A stretch of DNA of 9,094 nt. Source: JACJVV01 sp047603135. GTDB lineage: Archaea; Nanobdellota; Nanobdellia; Woesearchaeales; JACJVV01. The stretch is from assembly GCA_047603135.1 (NCBI GenBank), contig JBLKOW010000039.1, positions 1-9,094 on the forward strand. The letters run 5' to 3'. The notes below the pieces were generated by a model, which ran no database searches, was not told where the DNA came from, and saw nothing but the letters and a program-made list of their open reading frames with translations. Below, piece after piece: positions 1-5,421 of the stretch; position 1 is the stretch's first letter; every line of letters starts with the position of its first letter. The position numbers and the translations under genes were made by a program.

Positions 1-2
1 TT

Positions 3-46
3 CATATATAAATCTCCAAAAGAAATTGTGGTTCTAAACTATATAG
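3..46 (-). promoter_or_regulatory. Possible start signals of a divergent gene leaving the left edge
   Basis: On the minus strand an ATG at 5-3 is preceded, seven bases away, by the SD-like TGGAGA (18-13). Further upstream is a TATA-like CTATATAG (46-39). The spacing would place a transcription start just ahead of the SD. Only the first codon and two further bases lie in the window, so nothing can be said about a product. This could be chance in AT-rich DNA. Confidence 0.3.
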
Positions 47-92
47 ATCAATGTAAACCTATTTCGGTACTATACATCTTCTTTTTTTTACC

Positions 93-106
93 GTAAACTT
101 TAAATA
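93..106 (+). promoter_or_regulatory. BRE/TATA promoter of the proteasome beta gene
   Basis: GTAAA (93-97), a purine-rich BRE-like stretch, is followed by the TATA box CTTTAAATA (98-106). An archaeal start about 25 bases downstream would fall near 127-132, giving a leader of about 45 bases. The next gene has the same CTTTAAATA core at 846-854, which supports reading both as promoters. Confidence 0.6.
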
Positions 107-161
107 CAATATCTATTTCCTACTAAAGAACGTAAGTATTCTATACTCGTATGACACACAA

Positions 162-167
162 GGGGGT
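162..167 (+). promoter_or_regulatory. Ribosome binding site of psmB
   Basis: GGGGGT ends eight bases before the ATG at 176. It supports this start, which yields the short propeptide expected of an archaeal beta subunit. Confidence 0.6.
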
Positions 168-175
168 CTAAACAC

Positions 176-817
176 ATGTCTGATGATAACGTAATGAAAA
201 CAGGAACAACCACGATTGGTGTTCATTTTAATGGTGGCGTATTACTTGCTGCTGATAAGCGTGCAACTGCAGGCCATCTCATTGCCCAAAAAGATACTGA
301 GAAAGTAAATAATATTACTCCAAATATCGCAGTAACTATGGCAGGTACAGCTTCTGATGCTCAGCTTTTAATTAAACTTGCAAGTTCTGAATTAAAGTTA
401 AAAGAAATTCGAACAGATCAAAAGCTCTATGTAAAAGAAGCAGCTTCATTCATGTCACGCATGGTATATAATAATCTTCGAAGACCAAGTATGATGCCAG
501 GAATTAGTCACTTTATTATGGGTGGCGTTGATGAAACAGGGTTCTATTTATACGATATATTCCCTGATGGAACAATTAGTCTTTGTAAAGAATATATTGC
601 ATCAGGCTCAGGCAGTGTCATGGCGTATGGTGTTCTTGAAACACTTTACAAAAAAGATATGACTTTTGATGAAGCAAAAGAATTAGTTGTTAAATGTATT
701 AACGCAGCAATTAGACGTGATAGTGCATCCGGAAATGGTATTGACATATTCCTTATTGATAAAGAAGGTGCAAGACGAGTTCATTCTCAAGACGTTGAAC
801 CATTAGTTACTGTGTAA
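176..817 (+). CDS. psmB: Proteasome subunit beta (20S core, Thr protease)
   Basis: This is the catalytic beta subunit of the archaeal 20S proteasome, an N-terminal-nucleophile threonine protease in the inner two rings of the cytosolic core. The 213 residues match the usual family length. A propeptide of ten residues ending in Thr-Gly precedes TTTIGV, so self-cleavage should expose Thr11 as the nucleophile. The other active-site residues are in register: Asp27 (mature Asp17) in AADKR, Lys43 (mature Lys33), the GSGS turn at 144-147, and RRDSASG at 180-186 with the Asp and Ser that support the nucleophile. The partner alpha subunit and the unfoldase are not in this window. aCPSF1 follows after a T-tract and its own promoter, a pairing seen in other archaea. 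The start is supported by an SD-like GGGGGT. Identification is near certain. Confidence 0.97.
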   Translation: MSDDNVMKTGTTTIGVHFNGGVLLAADKRATAGHLIAQKDTEKVNNITPNIAVTMAGTASDAQLLIKLASSELKLKEIRTDQKLYVKEAASFMSRMVYNNLRRPSMMPGISHFIMGGVDETGFYLYDIFPDGTISLCKEYIASGSGSVMAYGVLETLYKKDMTFDEAKELVVKCINAAIRRDSASGNGIDIFLIDKEGARRVHSQDVEPLVTV

Positions 818-820
818 ATA

Positions 821-827
821 TTTTTTT
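821..827 (+). terminator. U-tract terminator after psmB
   Basis: Seven T residues begin four bases after the stop codon, followed by further T-rich sequence to about 839. No hairpin precedes them. This is the usual archaeal U-tract type of 3' end, which is the kind of site that aCPSF1, encoded next, acts on. Confidence 0.55.
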
Positions 828-839
828 ATTTATTATTTT

Positions 840-854
840 GAAATACTTTAAATA
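840..854 (+). promoter_or_regulatory. BRE/TATA promoter of the aCPSF1 gene
   Basis: GAAATA (840-845) followed by CTTTAAATA (846-854) forms a BRE/TATA pair with the same core as the psmB promoter. The predicted start near 876-880 leaves a leader of about 37 bases. The gene is therefore probably transcribed on its own as well as by any readthrough from psmB. Confidence 0.6.
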
Positions 855-904
855 TCTATGATTGTAAGAAATAAGTAATAATTAGTACATAAAATACTAT
901 AAAC

Positions 905-910
905 GAGGGA
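905..910 (+). promoter_or_regulatory. Ribosome binding site of aCPSF1
   Basis: GAGGGA ends five bases before the ATG at 916 and fixes this start. Confidence 0.65.
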
Positions 911-915
911 AATAA

Positions 916-2820
916 ATGGCAGATATTCTGAAAGAGATTTTAGGTATGTTACCTGAAAATAGCATTAGTAATGCAACTTTTGAAGCAGCAAACATTGTTC
1001 TGTATACTAAAGACAAAAAGTTCTTTATGGATAATAAAGGTGAAATAAAGAAAGTAGTTGATTCAATTAAAAAGCGCGTCGAACTTCGCCCAGATCCAAG
1101 TTTATGTATGGAACCAGAAAAAGCTGAAAAAGAAATTAGAAAGATTATTCCTGAGGAAGGTGAAATTGGCAATATTATTTTCGACCCCCAGCGTTCTGTT
1201 GTATTTATTGAGGCTGAAAAGCCAGGTTTAATAATTGGTAAACAAGGAGGATACATTCAAACAATCCGTGAGAAAACTCTTTGGGTTCCTGTTATACAGC
1301 GCCGTCCAGTAATTCGCAGTCAGTTAATTGAAAATATTCGTTCTGTATTATATCAAAACAATGATTATCGTAAAAAATTCCTTGACAAGGTAGGTCACCG
1401 TATTTATGACGGATGGCTCCGTGGAAAAAAAGAGGAGTGGATTCGTGTAACATATTTAGGAAGTGGTCGTCAAGTAGGTAGAAGTGCAATTCTATTGCAA
1501 ACGCCTGAGTCTCGTGTTCTTCTTGATTGTGGAATTGATCCAAGTATTGAAGCAGATTCTTCTGAGATGTATCCTTACCTTGAAGCTCCAGAGTTTAATA
1601 TTAGTGAACTTGATGCAGTAGTTGTTTCACACGCACATATTGATCACGTTGGTTTCTTGCCCTACCTCTTCAAATATGGTTATAAAGGTCCAATTTACTG
1701 TACACCTCCAACAAGAGATATAATGGCGCTTTCTCAGCTTGATATGGTTAAAATATCTCGTAATGATGGTAAAGATCCAATCTATACAGCTGATGAAGTA
1801 CGTGAATTAGTAAAACATACTATCACACTCGAGTATGAAGAAGTTACCGATATTACTCCAGATGTGCGTATTACATTGCATAATGCAGGTCATATTTTAG
1901 GCAGTGCCATGGTTCATCTTCACGTAGGAAACGGCCTTCATAACATACTCTATACTGCTGACTTAAAATATGGGAGAACTAAATTACTTAATCCTGCAGA
2001 AACGCGATTCCCTCGTCTTGAAACATTGATGATTGAAAGCACGTATGGTGGAAAAGATTGTGTTCCTAAAACGCGTGATGAAAGTGAAGAAAAAACAATT
2101 GAGATAGTTACTAAAACTATTGAGCGTGGCGGAAAAGTTTTAATTCCAACGCTGGGTGTTGGTCGTTCGCAAGAAATTATGCTTGTTGTTGAAAATTTAA
2201 TAAAATCTGGTCGTCTTGGTGAAATCCCTGTGTATATTGACGGTATGGTGTGGGATATTACTGCAATTCACACAGCATATCCAGAATATCTTAATTCAAG
2301 TATTCGAAAATTAATCTTTCACAAAGACCATAATCCTTTTTTGAACCCAATCTTTAAACGTGTTGGGTCACAAAAAGAGCGAAAAGAAATCATTGAAGAA
2401 ACAGGTCCTTGTGTTGTGCTTGCAACATCGGGTATGCTGACAGGTGGTCCTTCTGTTGAATATCTTAAAGCATTTTGTGAGGATAAACGAAACACTATTA
2501 TGTTTGTATCGTACCAAGGTCAAGGTAGCTTAGGAAGGCGAATTCAGCGTGGTGAAAAAGAATTTATGCAAATGGGTCCTGGTGGAAAAAATCAAGTATA
2601 TAGCCTTAAAATGGAAGTAACTACTGTTGAAGGTTTCTCTGGTCACTCAGATAGAAATGAATTAATGAAGTTTGTACAAAACTGTACTCCTCGTCCTAGA
2701 AAGATTATTATTAATCACGGGGAAAGTTCACGATGTTTAGACTTAGCCTCAGGCATGCATAAAGCATTTCGTGTAGAAACTGTCTGTCCAAGAAACTTAG
2801 ATGCAGTCCGCCTGAAATAG
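916..2820 (+). CDS. aCPSF1 / FttA: KH-domain beta-CASP ribonuclease, termination factor
   Basis: This is archaeal CPSF73-like ribonuclease aCPSF1 (also FttA), a dimeric metallo-beta-lactamase nuclease that cleaves nascent RNA at U-rich sites and drives transcription termination. Its 634 residues match the family. Two N-terminal KH modules span about 1-70 and 75-140, the second with an intact GxxG loop, GKQG at 108-111. The nuclease core starts near 175: Asp204 in LLDCG, the zinc motif HAHIDH at 239-244, His326 in GHILGS and Asp349 in YTADL. The beta-CASP part has Glu374 in MIESTYG, PTLGVGRSQE at 411-420, the SGMLTGGPS loop at 505-513, His577 in GFSGHSD and His601 in INHGE. All expected metal and catalytic residues are present, so it should be active. 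The C-terminus ends in the typical RNLDAVRLK. The known role is established for the family; activity here is inferred. Confidence 0.97.
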   Translation: MADILKEILGMLPENSISNATFEAANIVLYTKDKKFFMDNKGEIKKVVDSIKKRVELRPDPSLCMEPEKAEKEIRKIIPEEGEIGNIIFDPQRSVVFIEAEKPGLIIGKQGGYIQTIREKTLWVPVIQRRPVIRSQLIENIRSVLYQNNDYRKKFLDKVGHRIYDGWLRGKKEEWIRVTYLGSGRQVGRSAILLQTPESRVLLDCGIDPSIEADSSEMYPYLEAPEFNISELDAVVVSHAHIDHVGFLPYLFKYGYKGPIYCTPPTRDIMALSQLDMVKISRNDGKDPIYTADEVRELVKHTITLEYEEVTDITPDVRITLHNAGHILGSAMVHLHVGNGLHNILYTADLKYGRTKLLNPAETRFPRLETLMIESTYGGKDCVPKTRDESEEKTIEIVTKTIERGGKVLIPTLGVGRSQEIMLVVENLIKSGRLGEIPVYIDGMVWDITAIHTAYPEYLNSSIRKLIFHKDHNPFLNPIFKRVGSQKERKEIIEETGPCVVLATSGMLTGGPSVEYLKAFCEDKRNTIMFVSYQGQGSLGRRIQRGEKEFMQMGPGGKNQVYSLKMEVTTVEGFSGHSDRNELMKFVQNCTPRPRKIIINHGESSRCLDLASGMHKAFRVETVCPRNLDAVRLK

Positions 2821-2826
2821 TTTTTT
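2821..2826 (+). terminator. T6 tract directly after the aCPSF1 stop
   Basis: Six T residues abut the TAG stop codon, ahead of palindromic element 1. This fits an archaeal U-tract 3' end, possibly reinforced by the stems downstream and by the T-rich stretch at 3015-3029. Confidence 0.4.
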
Positions 2827-2896
2827 ATTGAAAATCTCACCTGTGAGATTTACGTGGGGATATGAATACCCCATCTTTCAGGGTGAGATTTTCAAT
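2827..2896. repeat. Palindromic element 1: 15-bp outer stem with nested hairpins
   Basis: Perfect 15-base arms ATTGAAAATCTCACC (2827-2841) and GGTGAGATTTTCAAT (2882-2896) enclose 40 bases. Inside, GTGAGATTT (2843-2851) is a second copy of part of the 3' arm, so the 5' arm can pair locally (AAATCTCA with TGAGATTT) or with the distal arm, but not both at once. TGGGG (2855-2859) pairs with CCCCA (2868-2872). The shared 10-mer TGGGGATATG lies at 2855-2864. The element begins six T residues after the aCPSF1 stop codon. It lies between convergent genes, so a two-way terminator, a transcribed structured RNA, or a small palindromic mobile element are all possible. Confidence 0.75.
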
Positions 2897-2898
2897 TC

Positions 2899-3020
2899 CA
2901 AAAATCCGACTCAATAGTGAGTCAGTAATACTCCAACATTTATGTTGGGGATATGCACAAACGTAGTTTGGCACGCTAAACTTTGTTTATCGGGACGAAC
3001 AACCGAGAGTCGGATTTTTG
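2899..3020. repeat. Palindromic element 2: 14-bp outer stem packed with hairpins
   Basis: Perfect 14-base arms CAAAAATCCGACTC (2899-2912) and GAGTCGGATTTTTG (3007-3020) enclose four non-overlapping hairpins: CTCCAACAT/ATGTTGGGG (2931-2950, one G.T pair, TT loop), CAAAC/GTTTG (2958-2970), TAAAC/GTTTA (2977-2989) and TCGG/CCGA (2990-3006). The last abuts both its neighbour and the outer 3' arm, as in a multi-branched RNA. TGAGTC (2918-2923) repeats part of the 3' arm and can pair with GACTCA (2908-2913) instead. The 10-mer TGGGGATATG (2946-2955) is shared with element 1. The plus-strand stem is followed by a T-rich tail (3015-3029), so it could also act as a terminator in either direction. Confidence 0.7.
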
Positions 3021-3085
3021 TTATTTTTTATGTTTCAATTATAATTTAGAATAAAATTAATTAAATGATTTATGTTTTCCACTAA

Positions 3086-3307
3086 TTAATGTTCTACTCC
3101 TACTCTTTTCTTAGGAGGTAGCCATGTCATTCCCTTTGATCCAAAAACAATTTTATTGCTTTCTTCAAGGTATGAAATAATTTCTAGTAACGTGTAATGA
3201 TTAACTTGTTTTGGTAGTATGCTCTTAAGTTTAGCTAAAGTTACTACAGTTTCACTTTGAAGTGCCTGCTCAACCATGCGTATTGTACTTAATCTTGGTG
3301 ATGCCAT
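3086..3307 (-). CDS. Small winged-helix protein, probable antitoxin
   Basis: A 73-residue basic protein with the pattern of a small winged helix: helix about 8-18, helix 23-32 (TLAKLKSILP), a likely recognition helix 36-51 (NHYTLLEIISYLEESN) and a beta wing 52-64 ending KGMTWLPPKKR. It lies 47 bases downstream of a RelE/ParE-like toxin gene on the same strand, so the pair reads as a toxin-first module in which this protein would bind the toxin and repress the operon. Small proteins ending in a KGxxW wing beside such toxins occur in other archaea; that is from memory and not checked here. No good SD sits at the usual distance (an AGG lies about 13 bases upstream), so translation may depend on coupling. 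Antitoxin activity is inferred from context. Confidence 0.65.
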   Translation of the reverse strand: MASPRLSTIRMVEQALQSETVVTLAKLKSILPKQVNHYTLLEIISYLEESNKIVFGSKGMTWLPPKKRVGVEH

Positions 3308-3354
3308 ATTAATAATAAATCCTGATGAATTAATAAACTTTTCTCATAACTGCG

Positions 3355-3669
3355 CTAATATTTCATAATTCTATCATATTGTTTATGGGTAGTAATGTCA
3401 ATAACAAATGCAATTATTGTTACATTATCGCGCTCAAGAGTATAGAGCATTCGCCAGTAACATGGTAATGCAATTCTAAACAAATTATGAACTTTTAATT
3501 CTTTTGGAATGCTTTTCTTTCTAATTTGGTCTCCTATTTGTGGATCTGATTTGATTAACAAAACTTTAGTATCAATTGCTTTTAGTAATATTCTATCTTC
3601 TTTTAATTTAGAATCTTTAAGTTTTTGATATATTTTCTCTGCTTTTGATGAAAATAATACTTTTATCAT
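3355..3669 (-). CDS. RelE/ParE-like toxin, archaeal type
   Basis: A 104-residue basic protein with the RelE/ParE layout: an opening strand and a helical hairpin rich in Lys (1-40), a basic middle (GDQIRKKSIPKEL, 46-58), then the strand region VHNLFRIALPCYWRMLYTL (60-78), IIAFVIDI (85-92) and the C-terminal HKQYDRIMKY (95-104). The NLxRxxLPxxWRxxYT and HKxYDR segments are what I use to place it in the archaeal RelE/ParE group. RelE enzymes cut ribosome-bound mRNA while ParE proteins poison gyrase; I cannot tell which applies. Arg65, Arg73 and the terminal His-Lys-Tyr-Arg cluster are candidate functional residues. The gene precedes its probable antitoxin, a reversed order as in higBA. No clear SD precedes the ATG. 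A TATA box with an overlapping dyad lies about 70-90 bases upstream. Confidence 0.75.
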   Translation of the reverse strand: MIKVLFSSKAEKIYQKLKDSKLKEDRILLKAIDTKVLLIKSDPQIGDQIRKKSIPKELKVHNLFRIALPCYWRMLYTLERDNVTIIAFVIDITTHKQYDRIMKY

Positions 3670-3827
3670 ATATCTGTAATATATAAAATCTTTAGATACT
3701 TACTCGTAAATAGTTAGAAATATTTTCAGAGAACAAAAAGTAATTGTAATTACTATAAAAAGATTTCATAATTTTAACACATTTCTAAAAACATTTCACA
3801 AAAATAAAATTCACTTCATCTCTCCTT
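3670..3827. other. AT-rich spacer upstream of the toxin gene; possible remains of a lost gene
   Basis: Apart from the TATA/dyad at 3739-3762, no coding frame holds here. On the minus strand the SD-like AAGGAGAG, which overlaps the previous stop, is followed by ATG AAG TGA and, at proper spacing, by a GTG (3814) opening nine codons (MNFIFVKCF) before TAG. This looks like a truncated or decayed downstream gene, but the stretch is too short to prove it. Confidence 0.35.
3739..3762 (-). promoter_or_regulatory. TATA box with overlapping 16-bp operator-like dyad upstream of the toxin gene
   Basis: On the minus strand the TATA box CTTTTTATA (3762-3754) runs into a perfect dyad, AGTAATT-GT-AATTACT as read on the plus strand (3739-3754). 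A start about 25 bases from the TATA centre would fall near 3733, leaving a leader of about 64 bases. A protein bound at the dyad would cover the space between TATA box and start, a classic place for archaeal repression. The winged-helix partner of the toxin is the obvious candidate binder, by inference. Confidence 0.45.
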
Positions 3828-3974
3828 TCAAAATTGAAATAAATTGCTTTGAACAGAAACATCTTGTGTTTTATGAAAATCAACTTTTGGAACAGAATTT
3901 CGAATGACAAGCTCTTTTGTTCCTGAAAACTGAGTTAAACGCGTATTATGTTTAATTGAGTTATAGCTCACCAT
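3828..3974 (-). CDS. Small leaderless ORF, 48 aa, unknown function
   Basis: Reading from the ATG at 3974-3972 gives 48 residues, beginning MVSYNSIKHNTRLTQ and ending SNLFQF, before TGA at 3830-3828. I do not recognise the protein. It is polar with alternating hydrophobics, and has no signal peptide, membrane segment or cysteine. The case for a real gene is its promoter: GAAATA followed by TTTATATA (4005-3998) sits with its centre about 27 bases from the ATG, the spacing for a leaderless archaeal mRNA. That spacing matches the oppositely directed gene at 4093. An SD-like AAGGAGAG overlaps its stop, as if a coupled second gene once followed. It could be an unrecognised small regulator, an orphan antitoxin, or the intact 5' piece of a decayed gene. 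Confidence 0.5.
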   Translation of the reverse strand: MVSYNSIKHNTRLTQFSGTKELVIRNSVPKVDFHKTQDVSVQSNLFQF

Positions 3975-3997
3975 CAATATACTTTAAACTATACTAT

Positions 3998-4011
3998 TAT
4001 ATAAATATTTC
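3998..4011 (-). promoter_or_regulatory. TATA promoter for the 48-aa ORF (leaderless)
   Basis: On the minus strand GAAATA (4011-4006) and TTTATATA (4005-3998) form a BRE/TATA pair. The centre is about 27 bases from the ATG at 3974, so transcription would start at or within a few bases of the start codon. Confidence 0.5.
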
Positions 4012-4060
4012 TATTATTGGCAAAAGTAGTTCTTATAATAGTACACTTCATCTTCATAAC

Positions 4061-4070
4061 CTTTTTATAC
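4061..4070 (+). promoter_or_regulatory. TATA promoter of the M29 peptidase gene (leaderless)
   Basis: CTTTTTATAC lies with its centre about 27 bases before the ATG at 4093. The stretch between is pyrimidine-rich (CTCTCCTTTTCCCTC) with no SD. Both points indicate a leaderless transcript starting at the ATG, and support this start over any other. Confidence 0.6.
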
Positions 4071-4092
4071 CTCTCCTTTTCCCTCTTATATT

Positions 4093-5292
4093 ATGTACGA
4101 ACCATCTAAAGAGATACTTGATAATTATGCAGATATTCTGGTGAATTTTGCCCTAAATAGTGGTAAGGGTGTCTCAAAAGGCGATGTGGTACAAATTCAA
4201 GTTCCTGAGTGTGCAAAGCCAATGCTTATTGCACTTCGCCGAGCAGTACTAAAAGCGGGTGCTCATCCTATAATTCAGTATTTGCCTGATGATATTTCAC
4301 GTGAATATTTTGAACTAGCAAATGATGACCAGTTATCTTTTTTTCCAGAAAAGTATTTGAGAGGGATTGTTGATCAAGTCGATCATACTGTTGCTATTAT
4401 TGCTGATACGAATAAACATGAGCTTGATGGTGTTCCTCCGTCAAAAATTATGCTTCGTCAAAAAAATTACAAACCCTATATGGACTGGCGTCAAGAAAAA
4501 GAAAATAAAGGCAAATATACGTGGACGCTTGGTTTATATGGAACTCCTGCAATGGCTAAAGAAGTTGGTATGTCGCTTGAAGAGTACTGGGAACAAATAA
4601 TCAGGGCATGTTACCTTGATGAACAAAATCCTGTACAGAAGTGGAAAGATTTGACAAATAATCTTGAGGAAATAAAAGAAAAACTAAATGCTCTTGAGAT
4701 TGAGAAACTTCATATTGAAGCAAAAGACACTGATATTTTTGTTCAAATAGGTCCAAATAGAAAATGGCTTGGTGGTTCAGGAAGAAACATACCTAGTTTT
4801 GAGCTTTTTATTTCACCAGACTGGCGCGGAACAAATGGTCACATTCAATTTACTGAACCTCTCTATAGATATGGTTCTCTAATAACGGATGTATATTTAG
4901 AGTTTAAAGATGGAATTGTTACGAAGGCAAGAGCATCAAAGAATGAAGATCTTCTTAAGGAAATGATTTCAGCTGAAAATGCAGATAAAATAGGAGAATT
5001 TTCATTAACTGATTCACGCTTTTCTCGCATAACTAAATTTATGGGTGAAACGCTGTATGATGAAAATGTTGGCGGGAAAAATGGAAATACTCATTTAGCA
5101 GTTGGCATGGCATATAAAGATTCATACACGGGAGATCCAAGTACAGTTGTAGAAGAAAAGTGGAAGGAAATGGGGTTTAATGACTCAGTCGTACATACTG
5201 ATATTGTTGCAACTTCTAACCGAAAGGTAACAGCGTATCTAAAAGATGGATCAACAAAAGTCATCTATAAAGATGGGCAGTTTTTAGTATAA
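4093..5292 (+). CDS. Aminopeptidase, M29 family (AmpS/AmpT-like)
   Basis: A 399-residue metallo-aminopeptidase of family M29 (thermophilic aminopeptidase; AmpS of Staphylococcus, AmpT of Thermus). It acts in the cytosol, removing N-terminal residues from peptides with two divalent metal ions. The N-terminal domain (about 1-200) has the typical opening, a helix followed by GVSKGDVVQIQV, and the family HPIIQYLPDDISREYF segment. The catalytic domain carries all six expected metal ligands: Glu237 (IPSFELF), Glu302 (GEFSLTD), His334 and Tyr341 (NTHLAVGMAY), and His368 with Asp370 (VHTDIV). The YDENVGG loop (322-328) lies in the active site. Length and ligand spacing match the family. It would complete degradation of peptides released by the proteasome encoded upstream, though the genes are separate units. 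It has no export signal. Confidence 0.95.
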   Translation: MYEPSKEILDNYADILVNFALNSGKGVSKGDVVQIQVPECAKPMLIALRRAVLKAGAHPIIQYLPDDISREYFELANDDQLSFFPEKYLRGIVDQVDHTVAIIADTNKHELDGVPPSKIMLRQKNYKPYMDWRQEKENKGKYTWTLGLYGTPAMAKEVGMSLEEYWEQIIRACYLDEQNPVQKWKDLTNNLEEIKEKLNALEIEKLHIEAKDTDIFVQIGPNRKWLGGSGRNIPSFELFISPDWRGTNGHIQFTEPLYRYGSLITDVYLEFKDGIVTKARASKNEDLLKEMISAENADKIGEFSLTDSRFSRITKFMGETLYDENVGGKNGNTHLAVGMAYKDSYTGDPSTVVEEKWKEMGFNDSVVHTDIVATSNRKVTAYLKDGSTKVIYKDGQFLV

Positions 5293-5310
5293 ATTTCTAA
5301 CATCTTACAT

Positions 5311-5330
5311 GCTTTTTTATGCATTTTATA
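5311..5330 (+). terminator. T-rich terminator after the M29 gene
   Basis: A six-T run (5313-5318) about 20 bases past the stop codon is flanked by ATGC and GCAT, which could form a weak 4-bp stem, and is followed by another T4. This fits an archaeal U-tract 3' end. Confidence 0.45.
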
Positions 5331-5343
5331 GTGGCTGAAGATT

Positions 5344-5383
5344 CTCTTAACTTGAGAGTAAGGGATTAAACTACTAGTTAGTA
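5344..5383 (+). promoter_or_regulatory. Two small dyads upstream of the 881-aa gene
   Basis: CTCTTAA-C-TTGAGAG (5344-5358, one mismatched pair) and TACTA-GT-TAGTA (5372-5383) are inverted repeats lying just upstream of the TATA box at 5391. They are candidate binding sites for activators or repressors. Short dyads of this size also arise by chance in AT-rich DNA. Confidence 0.3.
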
Positions 5384-5390
5384 ACAAAAA

Positions 5391-5414
5391 CTTTATAAAT
5401 TAACGCACGTTAAT
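5391..5414 (+). promoter_or_regulatory. TATA box plus 16-bp operator-like dyad of the 881-aa gene
   Basis: CTTTATAAAT (5391-5400) is a clear TATA box whose centre is about 26 bases from the ATG at 5422, implying a leaderless mRNA; no SD is present. It runs into the dyad ATTAACG-CA-CGTTAAT (5399-5414), seven-base arms with a 2-base spacer, filling the space between TATA box and start. A bound protein would block polymerase. The HTH-bearing product of this gene is a natural candidate for self-regulation, by inference. Confidence 0.55.
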
Positions 5415-5421
5415 ACGCAAG

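Noticed and set aside
897..1256. Open minus-strand frame across the 5' part of aCPSF1
   Set aside because: It is antisense to a conserved KH-domain coding region, has no promoter or SD, and its protein is unlike any family I know. The same applies to 1292-1543.
2827..2896. Definite IS200/IS605-type element or its remnant
   Set aside because: The folded ends and the CCCCATCTTTCAGGGTG stretch are suggestive, but no tnpA or tnpB sequence or target motif is present, so it is kept only as an alternative.
2827..3020. CRISPR array
   Set aside because: There are only two dissimilar palindromic units with unequal spacing, no regular repeat-spacer pattern and no cas genes.
2827..3020. tRNA, box C/D or H/ACA guide RNA in the spacer
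   Set aside because: No T-loop GTTCRA, acceptor pairing, C/D boxes in order, or clear K-turn with a terminal ACA was found by eye.
3956..4144. Plus-strand 62-codon frame before and into the M29 gene
   Set aside because: It spans two promoters, is rich in Tyr/Ser/Ile/Leu from AT-rich DNA, and overlaps the well-supported M29 start in another frame.
4367..4600. Frame inside the M29 gene on the same strand
   Set aside because: It is an out-of-frame shadow of the aminopeptidase, whose motifs are continuous through this region.
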